This document shows positions 53,325-61,546 of a stretch of 64,000 bases of DNA, piece by piece. Origin of the DNA: Sunxiuqinia sp963974515 (GTDB taxonomy: Bacteria > Bacteroidota > Bacteroidia > Bacteroidales > Prolixibacteraceae); NCBI RefSeq assembly GCF_963974515.1, contig NZ_CAXBDD010000010.1, forward strand, positions 18,598 through 82,597, in the 5' to 3' direction. Made by a program: the position numbers and the translations under genes. Positions within the stretch are counted from its first letter, which is position 1, and every line of letters begins with the position of its first letter. The notes under the pieces are model-generated. The model was not told the origin of the DNA, made no database searches, and saw only the letters and a list, made by a program, of their open reading frames with translations.

Positions 53325-53338
53325 TTAGGCGTGGCCTA
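53325..53338 (-). terminator. 3' hairpin of the HRCDI lipoprotein gene
   Basis: TTAGGC and GCCTAA with a GTG spacer overlap the stop codon (53336-53338). On the minus strand the stem is followed by an A/T stretch (AATATATTT). It is a weak terminator at best. Confidence 0.4.
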
Positions 53339-53860
53339 AGGCAGCGGATTGCCCACCGGGATGTCGCAGCGATGGAACGGCTGCCCGTGAGCCGGATTCA
53401 GAGTGGGTTTGCTCCCATTGTTTGCAGATGCTGTACTTCTTGCCTGTGAAGGATTTATCCGCCTTGCATTTTCAATTGTTGGAGCAGTTGGATTATTCTC
53501 TACACTGAGTGCTGGGGCTGAAGGTTGGGGTATTGGAGCCTGAACCTGACTGTTTCTTGCTTGCGGGGTATTTGCCGGTGCAGAACTAAGCGGTGCACCC
53601 ACCGCAATATCACATCGGTGATAGGGTTCTCCGTGCGGCGGATTCAACATTACCTCGGTGTTGTTTTGTTCTGTTGAAGGCTGCTCTGTTGCTTCATCTT
53701 CCACAACCTGTGCTGGTTCGGTAATTAACGGCGTTGTTTGTTCCTGCGTTAGCGGTAGAACTGGCAGTTGTTGTGTTTGTCCCAAATCTTTTTTTGTGGG
53801 GCCACAGGAAATTAGGGTAACAAGAGTAAATACGGTGATTAAAACTGGGAAAGATTTCAT
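53336..53860 (-). CDS. Lipoprotein with two HRCDI-type motifs
   Basis: A 174-residue predicted lipoprotein with the lipobox LISC and lipidated Cys19. The mature part is low-complexity, rich in Pro, Gln, Thr and Asn, except for two near-identical motifs: NPPHGEPYHRCDIAVG (residues 73-88) and NPAHGQPFHRCDIPVG (155-170, at the very C-terminus). The spacer between them is disordered-looking. I recall the N-P-x-H-G-x-P-x-H-R-C-D-I-x-V-G motif from other Bacteroidota exported proteins, but know no function. Each motif has two His and one Cys, so metal binding or covalent attachment is conceivable. It is monocistronic, with its promoter in the 53861-54173 gap. Confidence 0.8.
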   Translation of the reverse strand: MKSFPVLITVFTLVTLISCGPTKKDLGQTQQLPVLPLTQEQTTPLITEPAQVVEDEATEQPSTEQNNTEVMLNPPHGEPYHRCDIAVGAPLSSAPANTPQARNSQVQAPIPQPSAPALSVENNPTAPTIENARRINPSQARSTASANNGSKPTLNPAHGQPFHRCDIPVGNPLP

Positions 53861-54173
53861 ATGAATAAATTGTTTGTTTTATATGGTATCATATGGAACT
53901 CGCACTTTATTCATTTCCTTTTGTGTTGCCTAAACATGCTCGTTTCATTTGCTTTCTTTTTAATGAATTGATTCGTATCGAATTGTCTATTTTATTTTTC
54001 AAGAGACCGCTTCCGATTCTCGGCTTTATTCTTGTTCTTAACGTTCAACGCGATCATAATGTTTTCAGTCGCGGTGAGATACGGACCCCCAAAACAACGT
54101 TCTGCGTGACAAAATCATTGTGTTTGCTGTCAAAACGGGCCATTCTTATCTGCCAGATGCTGAATGAAGGACT
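53861..54173. other. Intergenic region before the lipoprotein gene
   Basis: This 313-base AT-rich gap lies between trkH and the lipoprotein gene, both on the minus strand, and must hold the promoter of the latter. I find no full TAnnTTTG element. A 94-codon plus-strand frame (53893-54177) has no signal peptide logic or family resemblance and is not called. Confidence 0.5.
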
Positions 54174-55610
54174 CTAATTCTTCCAGAGCCAAGGAGTAAA
54201 CAGCATCACCACGGTGTAAATTTCTAATCGTCCCAGAACCATCAAGGCGGAGAGGGATATTTTGGAGGCTTCGGACAGATGCGCGAAATTGCTGGCTGGC
54301 CCAACCGTGCCTACTCCTGGACCAATTCCACCCATAGCGGTAGCTACTGAGCTGAAAGCTGTGGCTACATCAGAGCCCAAAAACACCATCAACAGGCCGC
54401 CGGCTGCAAACAGCATTAAGTACCAAAGGATAAAGGTCAGGATTCCATTGTTGTCCTGATAACTGATCGGGCGATGGTTAATCCGTAGGGGAATAACAGC
54501 ATTGGGAGCATTCATCATCCGAAAAGTATGCCTCACATTTTTCAGCGCAACCAAATGACGGGCCATTTTAATGCCGCCGGCAGTTGATCCGGTGCTGCCG
54601 CCAAAAAACATGAGAAAGAAAATGATGTACCAGCCCACAGCTGGCCAAAGCAAATAATCGGAAGTGGCGAAACCAGTACAGGTGATGATTGAAGCAACTT
54701 GAAAAAAGGATTCGCGAAAGGCGAGTTCGAACGAGCGGTCGGTTTGAAAAAATAAAATACCGGTAATCACAAAGCCGGAAAAAAGAATCACAAACAGGTA
54801 AAATTTCAGCTCCTCATTTTGTTTGATCTTTTGGAATTGCCGTTTTACGGCATAGTAGTGAATGACAAAATTAACTCCAGAGAGCACCATGAAAATTGTA
54901 ATGACATATTGAATGTAGGGAGAATAACCACCAATACTGGTATTTTTTGGAGAGAAGCCGCCGGTGGCCACGGTGCCAAAAGCATGGCAGACACTTTCAT
55001 ACAGGTTCATGTCGCCAGCCAATAAAAGGATGGTCTCGATCAATGTCAGCGATAAATAAATGTAAAGCAATCGCCTGCCAACCGATTTTATCTTGGGATG
55101 AATTTTCTCCTGAAAAGACGATTCCAAGGTAAACAGGTTGTAGCCACCAATATTCAACGAAGGCATGATGATGATCACCAAAACAATAATGCCCAAACCA
55201 CCAATCCAGTGGGTCATGCTTCGCCAAAACAGGATGGATTTCGGCAAGCTTTCAATGTCAGTTAAGATAGACGACCCTGTTGTTGTAAATCCGGAAACCG
55301 ATTCGAAAAACGCATTGACAAAGGACGGAATGGCTCCGCTAAAAAGATAGGGTAGTGCTCCAACCAGCGAAACCACCAGCCACGAAAGGGTGACCGAAAG
55401 GTAAGCTTCGCGACGATGGAAAGCACTCAACTCCGTGCGCCCTCTTAGTCCATAAACGCAAGCAGCCATGATAAAGACAATAGCCGCTGTATAAACAAAA
55501 GGCAAAACAGGTTCGTTGTAAATCAGCGCTACCGGAATGCAAGTTAAGAGTGCCGTTCCGGCGATCACAAGTATCCGCATTAATATATGGAGGACAGGTC
55601 GAAGATCCAT
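54174..55610 (-). CDS. trkH: TrkH family potassium uptake protein
   Basis: A 478-residue potassium-translocating subunit with four pore repeats. The selectivity-loop segments are ESVSGFTTTGSS, HAFGTVATGGFSP, ITCTGFATSDY and GGIGPGVGTVGP. About ten transmembrane helices are visible. TrkH normally needs a cytoplasmic TrkA NAD-binding subunit, which is not encoded here. The start lies 37 bases after the histidine kinase stop, so the two are probably cotranscribed and the kinase may respond to ion or osmotic stress. Confidence 0.94.
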   Translation of the reverse strand: MDLRPVLHILMRILVIAGTALLTCIPVALIYNEPVLPFVYTAAIVFIMAACVYGLRGRTELSAFHRREAYLSVTLSWLVVSLVGALPYLFSGAIPSFVNAFFESVSGFTTTGSSILTDIESLPKSILFWRSMTHWIGGLGIIVLVIIIMPSLNIGGYNLFTLESSFQEKIHPKIKSVGRRLLYIYLSLTLIETILLLAGDMNLYESVCHAFGTVATGGFSPKNTSIGGYSPYIQYVITIFMVLSGVNFVIHYYAVKRQFQKIKQNEELKFYLFVILFSGFVITGILFFQTDRSFELAFRESFFQVASIITCTGFATSDYLLWPAVGWYIIFFLMFFGGSTGSTAGGIKMARHLVALKNVRHTFRMMNAPNAVIPLRINHRPISYQDNNGILTFILWYLMLFAAGGLLMVFLGSDVATAFSSVATAMGGIGPGVGTVGPASNFAHLSEASKISLSALMVLGRLEIYTVVMLFTPWLWKN

Positions 55611-55647
55611 CAGTTCGTTATTTTTTTATTGCTCCAATTGCTCTCAG

Positions 55648-57513
55648 TTATATTTTATACTGATTGATGATTCGCTTTTTATACAAGGGCAGGTAGAAGA
55701 AAAAACTACTTCCTTTGCCTGCTGAGCTTTCCACCCAAATATCGCCAAACTGCTTGGTGATAAATTCTTTTGAAATGGCCAATCCCAAGCCCGTGCCTTT
55801 TTGACCTGAGCCCGGCACACGGAAGAATTTCTCGAAGATCTGCTGCTGGTATTTTTCTTCAATGCCAGGTCCAAAATCACGCACTATGAACTGCACCGAG
55901 TTGTTCACCTGCTTTACTTCAACCTGTATCTGTGATTGCTCGGGCGAATACTGAATCGCATTGTTAATCAGGTTCAGTAATACCCAAGCTGTTTTCTCCG
56001 AATCGCAGTGCATTTCAGGCAGTGGCTCAGCCAGCTTGAACCGGATCTGAATGTGCTTGTCCTTCGCATGATTTGTGGCCGGATTAGTCACATACCGGAT
56101 AATTTCGGAAGGAGCAACTGCTTTCAGCTCGAGCGAAATATTGCCGGTCTCGACCTGGGCTAAATCCAGCAATTCGGATGTGATACTTGACATTTTATGC
56201 GTTTCTTCCTTCAATGCCTGAATCAGCTCTTTCTGTTCTTCATTCAACGATCCAATACGTGAATCATCCAACAATTTAAGGTTTAGCCGGAGAGATGAAA
56301 TCGGCGTTTTCAGTTCGTGTGAGATGGTCGCGATGAAATTGGTTTTAGCTTCGTCCTGCTCCAAAAAGTGTGTGATATTTTTCATGATAATGACGCGACC
56401 AACATTCATTGGCAATTCTTCGCCGGTTTTGGTCAGCACCACGTCAATAATTTCCTGGTTGTAGTACACTGGTTTTCCATCAAGCTGAAGTTTAATGGGA
56501 TGGAATTCCTTCTCAGCTGGCGTTACTTCTTCACATGCGTTCTTAAATATCAGGCTGAACAGATCGTTCTTACGATCAAGTTCAACAGCTTGTTGCCCGA
56601 TCAGTTGCGAAGCATCAGTCCGCAGTATTTCACAGGCAATGGTATTCGAAAAAATGATGTGGTTGGAGTTATCCAACCCAATAATTCCATCCTTCATATT
56701 GTTGATGATGGTGTCGATCCGCTTTTTCTCGAAAAGCAATTGCGACAGGTTACTGTGTTCATACTCGTGCAACCGGGCTGCCATCAGGTTGAATGCCTGG
56801 GCTAGCTCGCCCAACTCGTCGTGCGACTTAAACTGAAGCCGTTGCTCGTAGTTGCGGTTGGCAATTTCCTGGATACCCTTGGTTAGTTGTATAATGGGGC
56901 TGGAAATGTAACGGGGATATTGAAAAAAGAACAAAGCAGCAATGATGAAGCAAATGGTGCCAATCAGCGACATCATCAGAAAAGCTTGATGAGCAGTGTT
57001 TTTTACCTGGCTGTTTTTATGGCTGATGGCTTCCATATTCAGATCCCAAAGCGCTACAATATTGCTCCGGATTAGCATGTAGGCGGCAACAAGCTGATGA
57101 AAGCCGGCGGTATTAACCGTATCCTTTTTCTCAAGGGAATTATAAACGTCCATGTATCCTTGAAAGCTCGCGTCCAATTCCCGAATCAGATCCGCCTCGC
57201 CCGCTTCGGTAATATTGTTTTTTACGGCCTCAAGGTTATCGTTAAACACTGCCAGATTGAATTGGTATAAACTGTCGTTGAGATGATAGCCTTCGCCAAA
57301 TAACTCATAAGAGTGCTTGTTTTCAATATCATCCAATGCTTGAATCAAGAATTTGGTCGACTCGACGGTTTGGTAATTTTCTTTCAACATGGCCGAAGAA
57401 CGGTTGGAAAGATTATAAATGAAATAGGCTCCTGTCAACCATAAAAGGAGAACCAGCAGCAGCAACAATCCAAATCCAACCGAAAGCCTGTTTTTTAAAC
57501 TAACACGTATCAT
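55648..57513 (-). CDS. Sensor histidine kinase (HAMP-PAS-HisKA-HATPase)
   Basis: A 621-residue membrane sensor kinase. TM1 lies at about 10-32 and a helical periplasmic sensor of about 140 residues follows, with TM2 at about 176-198. A HAMP domain (SSPIIQLTKGIQEIANRNYEQRL) precedes a PAS domain (about 265-380). HisKA has its His in FIATISHELKTPISSLRLN. The ATPase domain has the N-box LLNLINNAIQYSPE, G1 DFGPGI and G2 GTGLGLAISKEF. All catalytic motifs are intact. It is most likely the partner of the sigma-54 response regulator encoded 200 bases upstream, and it lies upstream of trkH. The signal is unknown. Confidence 0.94.
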   Translation of the reverse strand: MIRVSLKNRLSVGFGLLLLLVLLLWLTGAYFIYNLSNRSSAMLKENYQTVESTKFLIQALDDIENKHSYELFGEGYHLNDSLYQFNLAVFNDNLEAVKNNITEAGEADLIRELDASFQGYMDVYNSLEKKDTVNTAGFHQLVAAYMLIRSNIVALWDLNMEAISHKNSQVKNTAHQAFLMMSLIGTICFIIAALFFFQYPRYISSPIIQLTKGIQEIANRNYEQRLQFKSHDELGELAQAFNLMAARLHEYEHSNLSQLLFEKKRIDTIINNMKDGIIGLDNSNHIIFSNTIACEILRTDASQLIGQQAVELDRKNDLFSLIFKNACEEVTPAEKEFHPIKLQLDGKPVYYNQEIIDVVLTKTGEELPMNVGRVIIMKNITHFLEQDEAKTNFIATISHELKTPISSLRLNLKLLDDSRIGSLNEEQKELIQALKEETHKMSSITSELLDLAQVETGNISLELKAVAPSEIIRYVTNPATNHAKDKHIQIRFKLAEPLPEMHCDSEKTAWVLLNLINNAIQYSPEQSQIQVEVKQVNNSVQFIVRDFGPGIEEKYQQQIFEKFFRVPGSGQKGTGLGLAISKEFITKQFGDIWVESSAGKGSSFFFYLPLYKKRIINQYKI

Positions 57514-57590
57514 AATCGTAAGGAATTAGTTCTGATCTATCTGTAATTCCGAATTAAGCGGTAGGCTAAATCCATGCCATAACGCTAAAT

Positions 57591-57603
57591 TTGACGTCGT
57601 CAA
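57591..57603. promoter_or_regulatory. Short palindrome between the kinase and regulator genes
   Basis: TTGACG-T-CGTCAA is a perfect inverted repeat with a one-base centre, 78 bases upstream of the kinase ATG. It could be an operator for that gene, but a single 13-base palindrome may occur by chance. Confidence 0.25.
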
Positions 57604-57713
57604 CAACTTGGTTTAATTGTCAGTCAATCAGTTGGCCCGCCACAAATAATCAATCGAAAAATTCGGTTAACAGACGCACTATAACATTTTGAAAGGGTTA
57701 CTCTAACATTATC

Positions 57714-59069
57714 TTAGGAGACCGCAATCCCATATTGCTCCAGTTTTCGGTAGAGTGTTGGAGGCGAAATGCCTAATTTTTCGGCCGCCTTGGTTTTATT
57801 TCCACCGGTATGTTGAAGCATCTTTATAATATGGATTCGCTCCATATTTTCCAGGGTGCCCAATTGGTCATGGCCGGTTCGTTGCAGATCAGGGTATTGA
57901 ATCTCGGAGGGCAGCAGATCAGGGCTGAGCGTTGGCTTATCAGCCAGGATCACAGCCCGTTCAATCACATTCTTCAATTCCCGGGTGTTGCCTGGCCAAT
58001 CAAAGGCTTTCAGTTTATTCAGAAACTCGGGCGATGCTCCCGAAATCTTCTTCTTGGTTTTGGTCGCATACATCTGGATAAAATGCGCGACGAGTTTGGG
58101 GATATCATCTTTTCGGTCGCGCAGCGCGGGAATTGGAATTTTAAAGACCGAAAGCCGGTAGTACAGGTCGTGGCGGAAGTTTTCACGGGCAACTTCACTC
58201 ATTAAATCTCGGTTGGTCGCGGCTATAATCCTCACATTCACCCGGGTCATTTTAGTATCGCCTATTTTGGTAAATGTCTGATCTTCTAGCACCCGTAAAA
58301 GTTTAGCCTGAAGATCAGAGTGCATCTCACCAACTTCATCCAGAAAGAGGGTTCCCTCGTTGGCTTCTTCAAACAAGCCTTTTTTATCGAACATCGCCCC
58401 GGTAAAGGCGCCTTTTTTGTGTCCGAAAATTTCTGATTCGAGTAAATCTTTGGGGAAAGCACTGCAATTTACAGCTACAAAAGGTTTACTTTTTCGAAAG
58501 CTTTCGGTGTGAATCGACTGTGCGAAAAGCTCTTTGCCGGTGCCGGTTTCTCCCTCAAGCAAAACGGTTGAATCAGTTGGTGCGACTCTTCGGGCCAGCT
58601 CAATGGCTTGGTTGATGCTTTTCGAAGAGCCAATAATCCGGTCGAAACTATAACGGCTCTCGAGCTTGTTCTCCAATTCAAAAATCCGGCGTTGCAGCTT
58701 CCCTTTCTCCACTGCCTTTTCAACAGTTACAATAATTTGCTCGTCGCCATCGCCTTTGGTGATGTAGTCAAAGGCCCCACGCTTCATGGCCAAGACCCCG
58801 TCGTGAATCGTGCCATACGCAGTTAGCAAAATGACTTCGACGGCTGGGTACTTTTGCTTGATGCCGGACAAAAGCTCTAGCCCGTTACTGTCGGGCAAAC
58901 GAACATCGCATACCACCAAAAGAATATCCGGATTCTTTTCCAGGATCTTCAGTCCCTTTACTCCGTTGTCACTTTGTACCACTTCGTATCCTTCGAGCTC
59001 AATGATCCTCGAAAGCGCTTTTCGAAGCTGGTGCTCGTCATCGATCACTAATATTTTTCCTTTGGTCAT
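57714..59069 (-). CDS. Sigma-54-dependent response regulator (NtrC family)
   Basis: A 451-residue activator. The receiver domain (about 1-120) opens KILVIDDEHQLRKAL and has the phospho-acceptor Asp in VVCDVRLPDSNG. The AAA+ domain (about 145-380) has Walker A GETGTGKE and the sigma-54 contact motif GAFTGA, followed by GTLFLDEVGEM. The C-terminal Fis-type helix-turn-helix is GNKTKAAEKLGISPPTLYRKLEQYG. The frame runs 30 codons further upstream, but the receiver domain starts at the Met at 59069. It should drive sigma-54 promoters when phosphorylated by the adjacent kinase; the targets are unknown. Confidence 0.95.
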   Translation of the reverse strand: MTKGKILVIDDEHQLRKALSRIIELEGYEVVQSDNGVKGLKILEKNPDILLVVCDVRLPDSNGLELLSGIKQKYPAVEVILLTAYGTIHDGVLAMKRGAFDYITKGDGDEQIIVTVEKAVEKGKLQRRIFELENKLESRYSFDRIIGSSKSINQAIELARRVAPTDSTVLLEGETGTGKELFAQSIHTESFRKSKPFVAVNCSAFPKDLLESEIFGHKKGAFTGAMFDKKGLFEEANEGTLFLDEVGEMHSDLQAKLLRVLEDQTFTKIGDTKMTRVNVRIIAATNRDLMSEVARENFRHDLYYRLSVFKIPIPALRDRKDDIPKLVAHFIQMYATKTKKKISGASPEFLNKLKAFDWPGNTRELKNVIERAVILADKPTLSPDLLPSEIQYPDLQRTGHDQLGTLENMERIHIIKMLQHTGGNKTKAAEKLGISPPTLYRKLEQYGIAVS

Positions 59070-59794
59070 TGCGACTATTTTTATCCGCCTAATTTCCGTA
59101 TTTAATGCCGTATTTAAAAGAGTAGCGCAAAAGAAAGTCTTTGCCAGTACAAAAGTCACCGAGTATCAGAACGCAAGGGTGACAAAATCAATCAAACTGG
59201 AAGATGTTCATAATCTTACACAGCTAGAATTATCGTAAAAGATGATATTAAAATTGGAAACGACAAAGTCACGTCCATGTGACTTTAGTATTGAGCTCAT
59301 AATTCATAGGGTTGCCGTTAAATATCAGTGGACAACACCGAGTTTACGACAAAAACAGTAAAGCGAATAAAAAGCAAAAGCCTCGGTAAAGACATTGTTT
59401 TACCGGGGCTTAGCGTAGGGATATTTCAGCCAAAAGTCATGTGGGGATTCCAATATCATTCTCCAATGATCTCTACTCGCACCCCCAAATCCCAAACCAT
59501 GTCAAGATGGAACTCCTGACCTTATTTGTCATGACTAAAAAAACCGACCTACGAGAGCAATCCTTATGCTGCACAATCAGCTCCCGTATCTCATCCTTAA
59601 TTCAGCAATTGTAAAACTTAACTTTTTACTATTCATAATTTGATAGTTTATAAGAATCTTCTTTACAAAGAAGAACAAACGTACGGTCACCAGCGGGTAT
59701 TCAATTTAGAATCCATACTTGGTAATTTAACGAAAGTTTTAACCCAACCTTTTCTGAAAACAACTAACTTAGCGTCAATCCGAATATTCTAAAT
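59070..59794. other. Long gene-free stretch with hairpins and a possible decayed gene end
   Basis: This 725-base stretch has no supported plus-strand gene. It contains the hairpin AAAGTCAC-GTCCAT-GTGACTTT (59265-59286) and a terminator-like hairpin (59379-59410). On the minus strand around 59460-59520 a stop-flanked peptide reads FHLDMVWDLGVRVEIIGE, faintly like the end of an M29 aminopeptidase. The promoter of the sigma-54 regulator gene must lie near 59070-59200. The last 150 bases are AT-rich. Confidence 0.5.
59379..59410 (-). terminator. Orphan minus-strand terminator hairpin
   Basis: AGCCTCGGTAAA (59379-59390) and TTTACCGGGGCT (59399-59410) pair with one G-U, around an eight-base loop. 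On the minus strand the stem is followed by TTTGCTTTTTATT. No intact minus-strand gene ends here, so it may belong to a lost or decayed gene. Confidence 0.45.
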
Positions 59795-60388
59795 ATGGCT
59801 GCAAATTACCGATCAAAGGCAAAAGAGAGTTTCAAAACCTGCCTCCGATTTTTCAAGTTCCACTGTATTCTAAATGGCGTGAATTTCACGAAGGAAGAGT
59901 TCCTAAATTACCCGCTCGACTTAAATTTTACCAACCAGGTAACGAGCCAGTATTATCAGTGGTTACCGACTGACGATCTCGAAGGATTTCAAAAAAAACT
60001 GACCGTGGGAAACCTGTTCGCATCTCTTTCAAGCTATCCCGACAGTGAAGCTGATGACTGGTTTGATTCTTATTTTGAGAAATTTCGAGAGCAGTTCCCA
60101 ATAGCTGAATTTGAGCGAATAGCAAATTCAAATACATTTGAGTATTGTGGAATTACCTTGGACGATATTGAAAAGCTCGCAGGTGCGCAGCAAATACACA
60201 AAAAATATGAAAGGGGCTATTGCATGGAGATTGATCGCAAACACGCGAACCTCGAATACACAACCGATAATTGCGTATCATCTTGCTATTGGTGCAATAA
60301 CGCAAAAACAGACGAATTTACGGTAGAAGAATTCAAGCCCATTGGTCAACTGATTGGAAAGACACTAAAAGCACGCTTAAACAAATGA
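59795..60388 (+). CDS. Divergent HNH-like zinc-binding protein
   Basis: A 197-residue protein of unknown function. The C-terminal third resembles an HNH/beta-beta-alpha-metal module: Cys118 (EYCG), then MEIDRKHANLEYTTDN and CYWCNNAKTDEF with Cys164, Cys167 and Asn168-Asn169. In nucleases of this fold the first strand ends in Asp-His, whereas here it is Asp147-Arg148, so the usual general base is missing. Catalysis may be lost or use another residue. The N-terminal 110 residues are acidic and match nothing I recognise. Its stop overlaps the start of the deiminase gene (ATGA), so both are translated together. Confidence 0.7.
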   Translation: MAANYRSKAKESFKTCLRFFKFHCILNGVNFTKEEFLNYPLDLNFTNQVTSQYYQWLPTDDLEGFQKKLTVGNLFASLSSYPDSEADDWFDSYFEKFREQFPIAEFERIANSNTFEYCGITLDDIEKLAGAQQIHKKYERGYCMEIDRKHANLEYTTDNCVSSCYWCNNAKTDEFTVEEFKPIGQLIGKTLKARLNK

Positions 60389-61233
60389 TTGCCGATAATC
60401 AAACAAACACCGTTTACATCTCAAACCTCTGGCCTGAAGAAGACCCGCAAAGGTTTTACGAACTGGAGGCAATAATTACAAAAGCTGGCTATATGGTAAA
60501 GCTTCTGTTATCCACAACAGATGAAGACTACTATTGCCGCGACTACATGCCGGTTCAGCTTGGAGAAAACGACTTTGTGCAGTTTGTCTTTCGCCCGATC
60601 GATTATTATGACGAAAACCAAATCTGGGAAATTACGAATCCGGTAATTGTGCAGCAAGTAAACAGGCTTCCGCAGCCGCGATTCAGTGGGTTAATTCTTG
60701 ATGGAGGAAATATCGCCAAAACAAGCGACAAAGTCATTATTACCGACAAAGTAATCACTGATAATCGCTATCAATTCAATTCAGATGAAGATATTATGAC
60801 CGAATTGAAAAAGAATTTGAAGTGCAAAGTTATCGTGATTCCAGCCTATCCTAACGAAGAAACTGGTCATGCGGATGGCTTGATTCGTTTCGTAAATGAG
60901 AATACCGTCTTGCTAAATGACACAACGGAGGAACCGGAAAAGGAATGGTTAAATAAGGTGAGGGCCATACTGGAATCAAACGAACTGACCTGGCTTGATA
61001 TTCCTTGTACGCTCACGATGGATCAAAAAACAGCCAATGGGCTCTATATTAACTATCTTCATGTCGGAAATCTGATTGTTGTCCCCCAGTTCAAACAGAA
61101 AGAAGACGACCGTGCGTTGCAGATCATGCAGCAGCTTTTCGGGACAAAAAACAAGGTTATACCGCTAGATGCTCGGTGGATCGCTAAGTTCGGAGGAGTA
61201 CTAAATTGCGCCACATGGACTGTAAAGGAATGA
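60385..61233 (+). CDS. Agmatine/peptidylarginine deiminase-like protein
   Basis: A 282-residue protein of the guanidino-modifying (PAD/AgDI) fold. The active-site set is recognisable: RDYMP (52-56) with the substrate-binding Asp, LDGGN (105-109), GHADG (161-165) with the catalytic His162 and Asp164, and the nucleophile Cys275 in GGVLNCATWT. Agmatine deiminases have His directly before that Cys; here it is Asn274. It is also shorter than AgDI (about 350-370). Hydrolysis of a guanidinium group is expected; agmatine, free arginine or a protein arginine are all possible. It is cotranscribed with the HNH-like gene (four-base overlap), and no polyamine genes are near. Confidence 0.82.
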   Translation: MIADNQTNTVYISNLWPEEDPQRFYELEAIITKAGYMVKLLLSTTDEDYYCRDYMPVQLGENDFVQFVFRPIDYYDENQIWEITNPVIVQQVNRLPQPRFSGLILDGGNIAKTSDKVIITDKVITDNRYQFNSDEDIMTELKKNLKCKVIVIPAYPNEETGHADGLIRFVNENTVLLNDTTEEPEKEWLNKVRAILESNELTWLDIPCTLTMDQKTANGLYINYLHVGNLIVVPQFKQKEDDRALQIMQQLFGTKNKVIPLDARWIAKFGGVLNCATWTVKE

Positions 61234-61546
61234 GTGGCAAAACAACACATTTATTCCCATCGCCCAGACAATAATCTCATCATAGCCACCGCTATCCCAG
61301 CTACCTCTCGTTCGAGCGAAGCGGTAACTGCCTGTCTCATTGACGTTCGGGAACCGGCTCTATTTCCATCCTGACCGATCAAGAAAATCTGGAATTTGAA
61401 ACACCACTCCATATAACCTTGCGGAGTCTCCACGACCCGCAACTTACACTTTCTCTTCCATTAATTTGATTCCAGCAAGGAATTAGTCCTTCAATCTATT
61501 TTCATTTCGATAATCTTTTAGCAATTTAAACCGAAATTCTTCTTCT
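61234..61546. other. Intergenic region with a diverged repeat copy
   Basis: This 313-base stretch lies between the convergent deiminase and PhoD-like genes. It includes repeat copy A (61308-61357). No gene or terminator with a T-tract is seen. Confidence 0.5.
61308..61357 (+). repeat. Dispersed repeat, copy A
   Basis: Fifty bases that align without gaps to 63854-63903 at 39 of 50 positions, sharing cores such as GAGCG-AGCGG-AAC-GCC-GTC and TCGGGAAC. It is in the same orientation as copy B. It is probably a decayed repetitive element; its type is not recognised. Confidence 0.5.

Larger units (their letters stand above)
52867..53335. other. Gene-free stretch after oxyR
   Basis: This 469-base stretch contains no open frame of note. 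It holds a terminator-like hairpin (52877-52912), a 5' group II intron fragment (52916 to about 53275) and the 3' hairpin of the lipoprotein gene (53325-53338). Confidence 0.8.

Noticed and set aside
53893..54177. 94-codon plus-strand frame in the gap between the lipoprotein gene and trkH
   Set aside because: It overlaps the end of trkH on the other strand and shows no family resemblance, start signal or sensible composition.
59328..59519. 63-codon plus-strand frame in the long gap before the HNH-like gene
   Set aside because: It crosses a terminator-like hairpin and has no recognisable domain or start signal.
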